Assembly (NCBI GenBank): GCA_963761755.1 | Contig: CAVXIC010000022.1 | Location: 1-64,000, forward strand | DNA length: 64,000 bases | Direction: 5' to 3' | DNA from: CAJXVA01 sp963761755 | GTDB lineage: Bacteria; Myxococcota_A; Polyangia; Nannocystales; Nannocystaceae | Shown here: piece by piece, positions 23,517 through 33,900 of the stretch | Layout: every line of letters begins with the position of its first letter | How positions within the stretch are numbered: position 1 is the first letter of the stretch | Position numbers and translations under genes: made by a program | The notes under the pieces: model-generated | What the model saw: only the letters and a program-made list of their open reading frames with translations | Databases searched by the model: none | Told to the model about the DNA's origin: nothing

Positions 23517-25079
23517 TCAGGCGCCGGCTTTGTAGCGCGGCACTCGAACCGTCACCACCGTGCCCCGTTCGCCATTCTTGTCCAGCATCACGCGGCCCTT
23601 GAGGCTGCGCACGATGTCGTTGACGACCGGCAAGCCGAGGCCGGTGCCCCCGGAGCCCTTGGTGGTGAAGAACGGCTCGAAGACCCTCGCGCGCAGGGCG
23701 TCATCGATGCCGGCACCGTCGTCGCGGACCTCGAGCACTCCCCAGTCGTGCTCGTACCAGGTCCGAATCTCGATGGTGCCGCGCTCGCCCCCGTCGCCGT
23801 CGCCGAGCGCATCGATCGCGTTGGTGATCAGGTTGAGCGCGATCTGGTGCATCTCGTCCTTGTCGGCGTGAACGATGACGTCCTCGTCACCCCGCTGCTC
23901 GGACGAGAGCTTGATGCGGCGCAGTTTCCCGGCGCGCCGCAGCAGCACCAAGATGGCGTCGATGGAGTCCGAGAGCATGACCGCGCCCCGCGTCCTGACC
24001 CGAGGGCGCAGGGGCTCGAGAATCTGCTCCACGTGCTCGTGCACGCGGCGGACGCTCTCGCGCATGATTCCGATCATGCCCGAGCCCACCGGGTCCGCGT
24101 TGCCCTTTTCGATCATCGTCAAGTATCCGATCAGCGGGCCGAGCTCGTTCTTGATCTCGTGGGCAGCGCTGCCGGCGAGCAAGCCGATGGTTGCGAGGCG
24201 ATCGGCCTGCTGCAGCTGGCGGCTGAGCTGCTCGTACGCGGTCTCGTAGTAGAGCAGCGCGATCACGTAGCGCGTCCGGTCCTCCCCCTCCACGGCGGGG
24301 GTCTCGCAGACCGACAGGCTCATCTTCGCGGGGAGATGCCGCCCCCGACCCGCATGAACCGTGACTTCGCCGCGCCAGTGTCCCGCGGCGACGGGACCCG
24401 TGGCCAGCGCGATGACGCGGTCTTGAATGTCCCCCTCGGTCGGGTGCGGTTCGAACAGCTCCCGAATGTCGATGTCGAGAAGCTCGTACAGCGGCTCACC
24501 GACCAGCGCGACGAAGCTCTCGGATGCGTCGACGAGGTGTCCTCCCTCATCGAGCACGAGGATGCCTTCGACGGCGCGGTTGTACAGAACCGACAGCAGC
24601 ATGGCCGTCCGCTGGTGCCGGATCGCGAGCTGGCGGTGTTCCTGCTGGAGCCTCTCCTGGGCGTGCTTCTCGACCGCCACTTCTCGGCGAAGCGCGATGG
24701 CGCGCCCGACGGTATCCAGGAGCTGGGCTCTGGAGACCGGCTTGGTGAGGTAGTCGAACGCGTGTTCGCGAACCGCCTCCGCAGCGGCTTGCACGCTCTG
24801 GTCAGCCGTGACGATGATGACCGGAAGGTCCGGATCGCGGCTCTCGATGTGCTTGAGCAGGTCGAGCCCTGTCCCCCCAGGCAGCAAGAGATCGGTGACG
24901 ACCACGTCGAAGTCGTTCGACTCCTCTCCAAACCGCTCGAGCGCTTCGTCGTAGTCGCTCGCGATCGTGACCTGGAAGCCGCCCTTGCGCAGGGAGAGCG
25001 CCAGCGCATGGACGACCAGCTGGTCGTCCTCGACCAGAAGGACGGAGTCCGTGCCGCTCGTTGAGCCCTTCCGACTCAC
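23517..25079 (-). CDS. Hybrid sensor: response-regulator receiver, PAS, histidine kinase
   Basis: 520 residues, no membrane segment, so cytoplasmic. Receiver domain first (residues 10-130: LLVEDDQLV, phosphoacceptor Asp63 in VVVTDLLLPGG, Lys113). A PAS-like domain covers about 160-285. The HisKA domain has SAAHEIKNELG with His307. The ATPase has LNLITNAIDAL, VRDDGAGIDD, FEPFFTTKGSGGTGLGL. An N-terminal receiver on a kinase suggests it is itself switched by another kinase. Its start overlaps by four bases the stop of the DHp-only gene at 25076-25684, so the two are co-translated and probably interact. Confidence 0.9.
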   Translation of the reverse strand: MSRKGSTSGTDSVLLVEDDQLVVHALALSLRKGGFQVTIASDYDEALERFGEESNDFDVVVTDLLLPGGTGLDLLKHIESRDPDLPVIIVTADQSVQAAAEAVREHAFDYLTKPVSRAQLLDTVGRAIALRREVAVEKHAQERLQQEHRQLAIRHQRTAMLLSVLYNRAVEGILVLDEGGHLVDASESFVALVGEPLYELLDIDIRELFEPHPTEGDIQDRVIALATGPVAAGHWRGEVTVHAGRGRHLPAKMSLSVCETPAVEGEDRTRYVIALLYYETAYEQLSRQLQQADRLATIGLLAGSAAHEIKNELGPLIGYLTMIEKGNADPVGSGMIGIMRESVRRVHEHVEQILEPLRPRVRTRGAVMLSDSIDAILVLLRRAGKLRRIKLSSEQRGDEDVIVHADKDEMHQIALNLITNAIDALGDGDGGERGTIEIRTWYEHDWGVLEVRDDGAGIDDALRARVFEPFFTTKGSGGTGLGLPVVNDIVRSLKGRVMLDKNGERGTVVTVRVPRYKAGA

Positions 25080-25684
25080 GCGGCAGGTCGTTTCATTCGG
25101 ATGCTGAGGACTCCGTCTGCGAACGATGCGGAGCCGTCCGACCCCAGACAGTCCGCGATGCTCTCGACCGAAGGCGTGGGCCAGTTGACGAGGCTGCCAT
25201 CTGCATCCTGCAGCCGGACCTCCAGCGTGCCCTCGTCGACGACGATTCGCGCTTGGAACGGACCCGAAGCAGCCTCGGCTGCCGCGACGATGCCGAGCAT
25301 GAGCGTCACCATCGCCAGGTCCGTGGACGCAGGCCCATCGAACTCACGCTCGACCTGCTGCTCGAGCGTGATGCGATGGCGCTCGAAGCGGCGCCCGAAC
25401 ATCGCGGTGGCTCGGTCGAGTGCCGCCACGACTCTCCCCGGCCGATCGGTGTTGCGAACGAGGGCGGCGTACGCGTGCAAGAGGTCGCGCATCCGCTCGG
25501 CGGCCTGCAGCGACTGCTGCGCTCGGCGCGGAGCTTCGGCGACATCGTCGTCCTCCATGCCCAACTCGCACAGCACGGTGATCGACTGGAGCGGGTTGCT
25601 CAGGTCGTGGGTGAGAATCGCCGCAAGGTTGAGCAACGCTCCTCGCTCCGCAACAGCTTTTCGTCCGACAGCCTCTACGTCCAC
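25076..25684 (-). CDS. Histidine-kinase-like protein with DHp domain and degenerate ATPase
   Basis: 202 residues. The H-box LTHDLSNPLQSITVL carries a candidate phospho-His at residue 26. The C-terminal part has the length and strand pattern of a small ATPase-like domain, but no N, G1 or G2 box is visible. It resembles phosphotransfer proteins of the ChpT/Spo0B type, which pass phosphate between receivers without using ATP. The four-base overlap with the receiver-PAS-kinase gene supports a phosphorelay pairing. Role inferred from architecture and context. Confidence 0.7.
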   Translation of the reverse strand: MDVEAVGRKAVAERGALLNLAAILTHDLSNPLQSITVLCELGMEDDDVAEAPRRAQQSLQAAERMRDLLHAYAALVRNTDRPGRVVAALDRATAMFGRRFERHRITLEQQVEREFDGPASTDLAMVTLMLGIVAAAEAASGPFQARIVVDEGTLEVRLQDADGSLVNWPTPSVESIADCLGSDGSASFADGVLSIRMKRPAA

Positions 25685-25743
25685 AGGCGAACTCTAACGG
25701 GCCCCCATGCGACGCACCACCAGTGTATTGTCCCGGTTCGAGA

Positions 25744-26391
25744 ATGGGCCGCCGCGTTCGCCAACACGTCAACCCGCTCGCGCTCCGGTACACGACGCCT
25801 CGAGCGTCTCGGGCCGAGATGCCGTCCCACCTTGGGCCAGATTGTCCCGTGGACGTCGAGCTGGGCTGTGCCGATGGCCAGTTCAGCTTTCAGCTCGCAG
25901 CGGCGGATCCCGGTCGCTTCGTGGTCGGTCTCGAGATCCGTGAGAAGGTCGTGGCGGTCAACCGGCGCAAGGTCGAGGCCGAAGGGCTTCGCAACCTCTC
26001 GTTCGCCTACGTGAACATGGACGTCGACCTCGACCGCGTCTTTGCGGCCGAAACCGTCGACCGGTTTCACATCCTCTATCCCGATCCTTGGTTCAAGAAC
26101 CGGCATCACAAGCGCCGGGTCGTGAAGCTGGGCTTGTGCGAGACGATGGCTCGCCAGCTTCGACCGGGTGGTGAGCTGCATTTCGCATCCGACGTCTACG
26201 AGGTCGCGTTGGAGGCGCTCTCGGAGCTCGAGGCGCCCGAAGTCTCCGCGCTGGGCTTTCACAACATGGCCGGTCCGTGGAGCTTCTGGCGAGGCAACCC
26301 CTATCCCGCGGCTTCAAAGCGCGAGGACACCACCAAGCGACGCGGCCAGCGGGTCTGGCGGATCCGCTGCCGTTATCGGCCTCAATCGTAG
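25744..26391 (+). CDS. trmB: tRNA (guanine-N7-)-methyltransferase
   Basis: 215 residues from the ATG at 25744 (MGRRVRQHVNPLALRY), the typical TrmB start; an ATG seven codons earlier is less likely. Motifs: SAM-binding VELGCADGQF, the second acidic motif VVGLEIREK, and the signature FHILYPDPWFKNRHHKRR. The enzyme methylates G46 in the variable loop of tRNAs. The C-terminus overlaps the convergent membrane-protein gene by ten bases. It is divergent from the DHp gene with 59 bp between starts. Confidence 0.93.
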   Translation: MGRRVRQHVNPLALRYTTPRASRAEMPSHLGPDCPVDVELGCADGQFSFQLAAADPGRFVVGLEIREKVVAVNRRKVEAEGLRNLSFAYVNMDVDLDRVFAAETVDRFHILYPDPWFKNRHHKRRVVKLGLCETMARQLRPGGELHFASDVYEVALEALSELEAPEVSALGFHNMAGPWSFWRGNPYPAASKREDTTKRRGQRVWRIRCRYRPQS

Positions 26392-26897
26392 GGAGGCGCG
26401 AGCTCGGCCGCGGGTGGAAGCGCAACGGCATCCTGCAGCCCCTCGCAGTTCTCGTAGGCGTTGGAGGCTCCGCGCCGCTGCTCCGGCTCCTCTCCGGCGT
26501 CGTTCATCTTGGTTTCGATCGTCTCGACGCAGGTGCAGTACGACAGGGCCGCGTCATGAAGCTTGGGCTCGGCGCACCGGCTGAACTGCAGATCGGTTGC
26601 CCACGCGTTGAAGTGGGGTCGGCAGTCCAGGCTGGGAAACTCCACGCTCCACACGCAGCCGCATAGACCCTCGTCTCGCTCGGGCTCGATCTGGCCGCCG
26701 CACAGCTCTCGCATGTAGCGGTCGGTCGCCCGTAGCCGCTCGTCGAGATCTCTCGCGCCGCCGAGCACCGTTCCAACGAACGTGGGAATCACCCAAACGA
26801 CGCACACCGCGATGACGGGCAAGGCCAGCACCACCCCCAAGATCAGCCCCGGCACCCGCGACTTGTGAGGTTCATCGATGTCGGCCAGCATCGGCAT
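26382..26897 (-). CDS. Membrane-anchored Cys-containing protein of unknown function
   Basis: 171 residues. One N-terminal transmembrane helix (VPGLILGVVLALPVIAVCVV) places the rest outside the cytoplasm. The outer part has eight Cys (ELCGGQ, GLCGCVW, LDCR, RCAEP, YCTCVE, ENCEG), consistent with disulfides. It ends in a Pro/Ala-rich tail. It overlaps the end of trmB. An internal ATG two codons later is an alternative start. No family recognised. Confidence 0.65.
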   Translation of the reverse strand: MPMLADIDEPHKSRVPGLILGVVLALPVIAVCVVWVIPTFVGTVLGGARDLDERLRATDRYMRELCGGQIEPERDEGLCGCVWSVEFPSLDCRPHFNAWATDLQFSRCAEPKLHDAALSYCTCVETIETKMNDAGEEPEQRRGASNAYENCEGLQDAVALPPAAELAPPYD

Positions 26898-27067
26898 ACG
26901 GGCTCAGTCTAACGGTCGGAGCGCGGTTTGGCTTTCTCCGCGTTGATCGCGCCCACTTTGAAGCGCAAGCGGTCCCCGGCGTGTGACCGATGCTGACGCA
27001 GGCCCTTGTGAAGCCTGGACCTGCGTATGATACTCCGCCACCAGCTTCTGGCCGAGGCTCTTGTCCC

Positions 27068-27846
<779 letters not shown>

Positions 27847-27850
<4 letters not shown>

Positions 27851-28245
27851 CCCCGCTCGCGGCGGCGGTGCACGACCGCGCTCGCGATCTCGGCGAGGAG
27901 CTCGAGGTCCTCGAGCCGCGCTCGGTGCACCACCGTGCTGAGCTTGGCGCGGGCGACCCCCTCCGGGCTGGTCTGGCTGAGTTCATGCGCCTCGGGAAGC
28001 ATCGCGCCGACCGAGATGCCCATGCCATCTGCGATGCGCAGAAGCGTCCGTAGACCTGGGCTGCTGTAGTGCCCGTTCTCGAGGCGCGAGACCATGTCGG
28101 TGGCGATGCCGGCCGCCTTGGCCAAGGCGTTTTGTGTGAGCCCGCGTTCCTCTCTCAGCGACCGCACGCGCTGGCCGAGCTCGTACATGTAGCTGCGTTC
28201 GTGATGTCGCCGACTGAGGCCGTCGTCCGGATCTTCGTCCACCAT
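27847..28245 (-). CDS. XRE-family helix-turn-helix regulator
   Basis: The Cro/C1-type helix-turn-helix is clear: LGQRVRSLREERGLTQNALA, KAAGIATDMVSRLENG, TLLRIADGMGISVGAML. The C-terminal 50 residues are helical with a basic end. Start choice is uncertain: ATG at 28245 is given (MVDEDPDD); 28188 (MYELGQRV) would give the minimal domain and 28269 a longer form. None has a good ribosome site. Target unknown; the divergent OmpA-like lipoprotein gene is one candidate. Confidence 0.8.
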
Positions 28246-28418
28246 CGCGGAGCGCGGAGCATGCCACACTCGCCGGCACTCTCGCGTCTTCCGCTTCCGA
28301 TGCGTGCACCTGGGCCCAGCCCCGAGCGCTTCGGCTCAGGCTTCGCGCCCACTTCCCGTGACCAGCTCAGAATCATTGGAGAAATAGACCAGCCCACCCA
28401 TTGCACACCCGTGGACAC

Positions 28419-28958
28419 ATGACCATTTCGACCAGGTCCATCCTCCGCACCGCGACCCTCACTGCCGGCCTCTGCTCGGTCGCCGCCTGTAGTCGCGGCA
28501 ACGCGGACCGCACGTCCTACACCCCGGACCAAGCGTTGGACTCGTCTCAGAACGCCCCCGCCGCCCCGGCGGATGATGCCGCCCGCGTCTACATCGACGC
28601 GAAGATCCTCGCCGCTTGCGGACTCACCCTCCCGCAAGCCTATTTCTCGTTCGACTCGGCCAAACTCGGCACCGATGACGAGCAGGAACTCCAGGCCGTC
28701 GCGGATTGCCTCGTGAGCGGCAAGCTGGCCGAAGCCTCCGTCACCCTCGTCGGTCACTCCGACCCGCAGGGCAGCAGCGCCTACAATGAAGACCTCTCCG
28801 AAGACCGCGCTCAGTCGGTGATGCAGTTCCTCGAGCGCGCCGGCGTCGGCGTTGAGCGCATGGAAGTGATGCCGATGGGCGAAGAGGTTGCATCCGAGGA
28901 CCCCAGTGAGTGGCCGGCGGACCGACGGGTCGACATTCGGCTCGTTGGCGAAGGCTGA
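28419..28958 (+). CDS. OmpA-family lipoprotein (Pal-like)
   Basis: 179 residues from the ATG at 28419. Signal peptide with lipobox CSVAAC. An Ala/Pro/Asp linker leads to the OmpA domain (residues 75-178): YFSFDSAKLGTDDEQELQAV, VTLVGHSDPQGSSAYNEDLS, EDRAQSVMQFL. The domain binds the diaminopimelate side chain of peptidoglycan, so the protein tethers the outer membrane to the wall. The final ADRRVDIRL fits the family end. It is not in a tol-pal operon, so it is a paralogue rather than Pal itself. Confidence 0.85.
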   Translation: MTISTRSILRTATLTAGLCSVAACSRGNADRTSYTPDQALDSSQNAPAAPADDAARVYIDAKILAACGLTLPQAYFSFDSAKLGTDDEQELQAVADCLVSGKLAEASVTLVGHSDPQGSSAYNEDLSEDRAQSVMQFLERAGVGVERMEVMPMGEEVASEDPSEWPADRRVDIRLVGEG

Positions 28959-29026
28959 TCGGATGGTCTGAATCCGGTCGGGCCCGAGTGTTCGTGGGTC
29001 GAGAGCACCCACCCGGACGCTGGCTT

Positions 29027-29060
29027 CCCGGACTCAGTCTTCGCCCGGACTCAGTCTTCG
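29027..29060. repeat. Perfect 17-bp tandem duplication at the end of the EAL gene
   Basis: CCCGGACTCAGTCTTCG occurs at 29027-29043 and again at 29044-29060. The second copy contains the stop codon and last residues of the EAL gene, so the first is an extra copy of the gene end. Confidence 0.8.
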
Positions 29061-30166
29061 ATCGCTTCGGCCAAGACCTCGAGCAGTCGCTCGACGTGCA
29101 CCAGCCCGAGCACGCCTCCAGACGCGGTCCAACACACCAGGGGCTCGAGTCGCAGACCCGCCGGTCGTGCGCTCGCACGACGCGCAGCCTCGACCAAGCC
29201 GGTGTCAGGTGTGACCAAGAGCGTGGGGGTGACGCCGGGGCGGTCCGGGTAGGCCAGCCCCACCGGTCGTCCCTCGTCGCCCAGCACCACTGCCGGTACA
29301 GAGGGGGCGAACACCTTCGTGGCAATGGGCCCTTCTCGTTGTTCGACCGGGGTGCGCGCAAGAAGAGCGACAACGGTCGTTCGGTCCTCCGAGGAGGGCT
29401 GGTCGTCGAGTGCCGCCTGCGCCTCGGGCCTGAGCCCGCTCCAAGGCGGCTCCGGGCGCGCCAGGAAGTAGCCCTGTCCCAGTGGGGCACGTAGCTCGGT
29501 CAGGGCGTCGAGTTCCTCCACACACTCGATCCCCTCGGCAATGATCCATGCGTCGATGCGCGAGGCAAAGTCGCCGAGCATCCGGACGATTGCACGTTTT
29601 GCTGGGTCGGCGTCCACGCCCTCGATCAGCTTCCGGTCGAGTTTCACGAACTGGGGGCGAAGCTCCAGAACGTGTTGCAGGCTTGCATAGCCTGCGCCCG
29701 CATCGTCGACGGCGACCATCGCCCCGGCGGCCCGAACAACCCCGACCGCTGCCTTGAGCGCCGCGTAGTCGGCGACTCGCTCGTGTTCGGTCAGCTCGAA
29801 CACGATCTTCCCGAGGTTGCCGGCCTTTCGCAGCACCGACATGGCCTCCTCGCTCAGGAGCGTGCTCGGCGACACGTTGAGTGAGAGGAACGTTTCGGGC
29901 GGGAGCGCGTCGCGCATGGCCAAGCCGCGTTCGATCACCCGAACCTCGAGCTCGACCGCTTTGCCCAACCGCGCCGCCGCGTTGAACCACCGGTCCGGTG
30001 TCGCGTTTGGGGGGCCGTCGAACCGACTCAGCGCTTCATAGCCCGCCACCCGTCCGCGCTTGAGATCGATGACGGGCTGCATGACCAGGCGCGGCTGGTC
30101 GGGGGTACAAAGGACGCGCGAGATCGCCTCGGGCCAGATGTTCTCCTCTGCGGGCTGCTCGGCCAT
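29051..30166 (-). CDS. EAL-domain cyclic-di-GMP phosphodiesterase
   Basis: 371 residues. The EAL domain fills residues 20-255 with the catalytic set in place: YEALSRF (Glu44), FLSLNVSPS, ELTEHE, VDDAGAGY, KLDRKLI, AEGIE, GQGYFLARP. It should hydrolyse c-di-GMP and so favour motility over surface attachment. The C-terminal 115 residues have short repeats (PAVVLGDEGRPVGLAY, then GVLGLVHVERLLEVL) that may form a small CBS-like sensory domain; this is inference. No membrane segment. It precedes the DUF1059 gene's end by 10 bp on the same strand, with that gene upstream. Confidence 0.9.
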   Translation of the reverse strand: MAEQPAEENIWPEAISRVLCTPDQPRLVMQPVIDLKRGRVAGYEALSRFDGPPNATPDRWFNAAARLGKAVELEVRVIERGLAMRDALPPETFLSLNVSPSTLLSEEAMSVLRKAGNLGKIVFELTEHERVADYAALKAAVGVVRAAGAMVAVDDAGAGYASLQHVLELRPQFVKLDRKLIEGVDADPAKRAIVRMLGDFASRIDAWIIAEGIECVEELDALTELRAPLGQGYFLARPEPPWSGLRPEAQAALDDQPSSEDRTTVVALLARTPVEQREGPIATKVFAPSVPAVVLGDEGRPVGLAYPDRPGVTPTLLVTPDTGLVEAARRASARPAGLRLEPLVCWTASGGVLGLVHVERLLEVLAEAIED

Positions 30167-30175
30167 GCGTGCTGA

Positions 30176-30361
30176 CTACGCGTCCGTCATCTTCGCTTTG
30201 ACCTGGGCCACCACCTCGGGCGGAACGTCGGTCATCTCGTGGTCGGCCTTGGCGTGCTGCGCGACCTGTTCGAGCAGCTCGCCCTCGGATTCGGCTTTGA
30301 ACGTCGCCTCGCAACCAGGCACCACATCTCCGCAATTGAACTGCTTCATCTCACGCTCCAT
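30176..30361 (-). CDS. DUF1059 small protein
   Basis: 61 residues from the ATG at 30361 (MEREMKQFNCGDVVPGCEA). This is the complete DUF1059 pattern: CGDVVPGC, a Glu/Lys helix, HAKADHEM, ending in a short helix. The two Cys and the His pair suggest a small metal-binding fold, function unknown. It is directly upstream of the EAL gene on the same strand (10-bp gap), so it may be co-transcribed. The open frame continues upstream to 30529, but that extension is not coding in character. Confidence 0.88.
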   Translation of the reverse strand: MEREMKQFNCGDVVPGCEATFKAESEGELLEQVAQHAKADHEMTDVPPEVVAQVKAKMTDA

Positions 30362-30587
30362 GGCTACGATGCCGCAGCGCGCACGCGACTGCAAACGCTG
30401 TTCCGGGGCAATCGCCCGCCGTGTTGGCGGGTGAGAGATTTGCCAGGAAGGACGGGGACGCAGGCTGCTAGGCACCGAGACAAATGGCCAGCGACCCGCG
30501 CGGAACCACGCGTCGGCCGGCGCGCTCAAAGTGCCTCTCTACAACGTCTTCAAGGAGCACCGTTCGAGTACGGAGATCCGCGAGCGG

Positions 30588-30851
30588 CTAGACCGCGTAC
30601 CTGCCATACCGATACTTCCCGAGCTGGCACAGCTCCCAGGTGCACTCATCCACCAACCGGCTCAGCTCCCAGTCTGAGATCGCTGGCGGGAACCTGTCGA
30701 CGCATCCCACTCGGTGGATCGACTCCTCGATCAACTCCACCTCGGCCGCGTCCAGGACCACGATCGGGTCTCCATGCCGACCGATCGGCGCTCGGTACTG
30801 CATCGTGACGTGGTCCATGGATAGAAGCCCGGTGCTGTAGTCAGAGATCAT
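30588..30851 (-). CDS. Small hypothetical protein
   Basis: 87 residues (MISDYSTGLLSMDHVTMQYR to YGRYAV). Balanced composition with Asp/Glu and Tyr and no low complexity suggests a real small soluble protein. SDWELSRLVDECTWELCQLG near the end looks helical. No signal peptide or recognised family. The 225 bp between it and the DUF1059 gene holds nothing recognisable. Confidence 0.5.
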   Translation of the reverse strand: MISDYSTGLLSMDHVTMQYRAPIGRHGDPIVVLDAAEVELIEESIHRVGCVDRFPPAISDWELSRLVDECTWELCQLGKYRYGRYAV

Positions 30852-30966
30852 GTCGCCCGCCCATGGGTGAGGTTGGGAAACAGGCGACTGGGTTTAAGGA
30901 GCGGCTCGATTTTTCCGTCCCGTGCGAGAAATGTGAGCCGGGGTGCGCTCGCGACGGCTGCGCGGG

Positions 30967-33900
30967 CTAGATCTGGCGACCACCGCGGAATCGGCCGAGT
31001 TCGACGGAGCCTCGGGCTTCCATGATCACGAACGGCCGGTCGATGTAGGTCAGGGTGCCCTCTCCGTCGTGGCGGACCGCCGACACCGTACCCATGGCGT
31101 AGCCCATCGCGCCGCGGTCGAAGTAGCGGACACGGGCGGACACGGCGGCGGGGGTCTTGCCGGGGCGTGAGACCCACGCCTCGGGCCCGAAGCCGTCACG
31201 CACGTCCGCGTGACGACGCCCGCTGCCCTTGCCGAGCGGTTCGACGAGCAGGTCGACGTCGGTGGCGTCGGTCTCCCAGTCGGCGACGAGTCGCAGCGAC
31301 GCTGAACTCGATGGACGAACCCCGGCGGCGCGAAGCCGTCGATCCACCGTCGGATCGGCGTCGGCGGTCGCGGCAAGCCATGCCGCTGCGACGAGCTCCC
31401 GATCCTGCCGCAAGAGGGCCTTGGCGCCGTTGAAGCGGCCCGGTGGGGTCGAGATCTGCAGCGCATCCCCGATCACTTCGAACGCTTCCTCGTACCGCTC
31501 GTCCTTGGCCAACGCCCATGCGAGCAGGCGATGACCGTTGATCTGATCGGGGCGCTGTTCGATCGCCTTGCGGTAGGTATCGATCGCGAGTGCGCGGTGG
31601 TCTGACCCCACCGCTTCGAGTCGGGCCCCCGCCGCGCGCCGCATGTCGGCGCGGGCGGGGTAGAGGTCGATGAGTGAGCCGTAGACCCGAGCCGCCAACG
31701 CCGGTCGTCCTTCGATCTCCAGCATCTCTCCCAGGGCGACGATCGCCAGGGCGTTGTCGGGTTGACTCGTGGCCCACGCCCACGCTTCGGCGCGCGCTTG
31801 CTCGGTCTCTCCGTCGGCCACGAGGCGCTGCAGGGCGGCAAAACGACCGGACTGCGCCGAGCCGACCCACTGCGGTCCGTCGGATGGATCTCCGCGTCGC
31901 CGGCGGGACTGAAGGGCTTGCCGTGCCGACCGTCCAGCCCGCGCCGGGGCAGGCATGCTCCCGCTGCCCGGCGTCATCGAGAAGGGATAGCGAACCGAGA
32001 CGGTTGCGCCCCCGGGGGGCTTGGGAAACCTCCAGCGCCGCACTGCCTTGGCCGTGCACACGGCAGCGGAGTCGTCTGCAAGGGTGGACTGGTCCACGGC
32101 GGCGGTGGTGACACGCCCGTCCACGCCGACGACGAACGCAACCTCCACGCGCCCGGCGACATCGGGGTTGGATCTCAAGGCGCGCTCGTAGCAGAAGCGG
32201 ACCTCGTTGATGTGGGCCCGGACGATCCTGCGCACGATGTCCACGTCCAGCGATCCCTCCACCGTCGCCCTCCCGCCGCGAACGACGGGAACCCGAGCAC
32301 CGCGCCCGCCAAAGCCGCCGTGCGAACCGGCCGCGGCAGCGTTGCCCGACGCTCCCCGGCCAAAGCCCGAGCCGATGCCGGGTCCGCTGCCGATCAGGCC
32401 GACGTTGCCCAGGCCGATGGTGCCCTCTCCGGTACCGCCGCCGCCTCGGCCCGTGCCCTCGAGTCCACGTTGGTCGCCGGAGATCCCAAGGCCGCCAAGT
32501 CCGTACGATTCACCCACTTCGGTCCCGGTGAGTCCTCCCCAGACATCTTCGTCGTCATCTCCCACCGAGAACGCACCGCCGGCGGGGGAGGCCAAGAAGT
32601 GTCCGCTGCTGCTCTGCATGACGCCGAGCACACCGCTGTCGTCGGCGGTCGTGACCTGGTCGAAGGCGCGCGCCATTTGGGGAATGACGTCGCGCCGCGC
32701 GTCGTCGTCGGACGAGGCGGTGCCCGTGGGGCCGCGTCCGCGCCGGAGCAGATCGATGCCGCCCGGGCCGACGGTCAAGATGTCGGCCAACGCCGTCCGA
32801 TCGATGTCGTATCGCCGGTAGTCCTGTTCGCTCTCCAGGACCAAGAGGGCTGTCTGCGAGGTGAGGATGCGATGTCGCAGGGAGAGCTCCAGGAGGTCCG
32901 CTCGCAGAGCGGACGTGGCAGCACGGTCGCGCGTCGTGCCCAGCAGCGCCGTGAGCTCGGCCGCCCGGGCTGTGGCCACCGCACGTTCGACCAGCGGCGA
33001 CGCGCCCTCCAGGGTCGAGACGACGTGCCGCCCCAGTGCAGGGTCCGAGAAACCGACCTCTATCGACGCGGGTGCATCGGCGTCGAACCGCGCGTAGACG
33101 ACCACGTCGTCGCCGGGTGCGAGGCCCTCGAGCGAGCGGGGATACGACCATCGAGCTCCGAACACGTCGACCCGAACGTCGTCGAAGCCCTGCTCGGTCA
33201 GTCGGTGCGCCAGGCTCGGCCCGTTCACGTCGGGGCCGACCACGAAGCCCGTTCGTGATGCCGCCGCGGCGAGCTCCGACAGGACCGACCGATCTGCGGA
33301 CATCGTCGTCGCGTAGGCGTCGATGCGCTGGACACCGAGCGCGGCTGCGCGCTCGACGAGCGACGCCGTCCCGGTTCGTCCCGCGGTGGCGACCCCATCG
33401 GACCACACCAGCAGTCGATGTCCCCTCGCGCTCGCCAGCAGAGGGTCCTCGAGCGCCGCACCCAGATCTGAGGCTCCGAAGGCCCGTCGCTGGCGAAGCG
33501 CGGCCAGGCCTTCGCCAGGACCCTCGCTCGCCTCGCCCTCGAAGACCTGCTCCACACCCTGGTCGAACGCGATCACGCGGACGGAGGTGTGCGGAGGCAG
33601 TCCGCGGAGAAAGCCCTCGAGCCGGTCGACCTCGCGCTCGAAGATGCCCGCGCCGGACGCACTCGTGTCGAAGAGGATGGTCAACGCATCGATGGGGGGA
33701 CCCTGCGCAGCCTCGGGAAGCCGTACACGCACGGCCGCGAGCCGCTCGCTTCGAACGCCCGCGGCCAGCCCCGCGCCCTCGAGCGCCACCACCAGATCCT
33801 TCTGGGGCGCGAAGTTTCGCTCGGAGACCTGCACGACGCGCGAAGACGCGGTCATGAATCGGTCCGAGTCCGCTTCGCCCGCCGTCTTGACGATGACCCG

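Noticed and set aside
30239..30808. 189-codon plus frame over the DUF1059 and small hypothetical genes
   Set aside because: Antisense and Arg/His-rich; DUF1059 on the other strand is certain.
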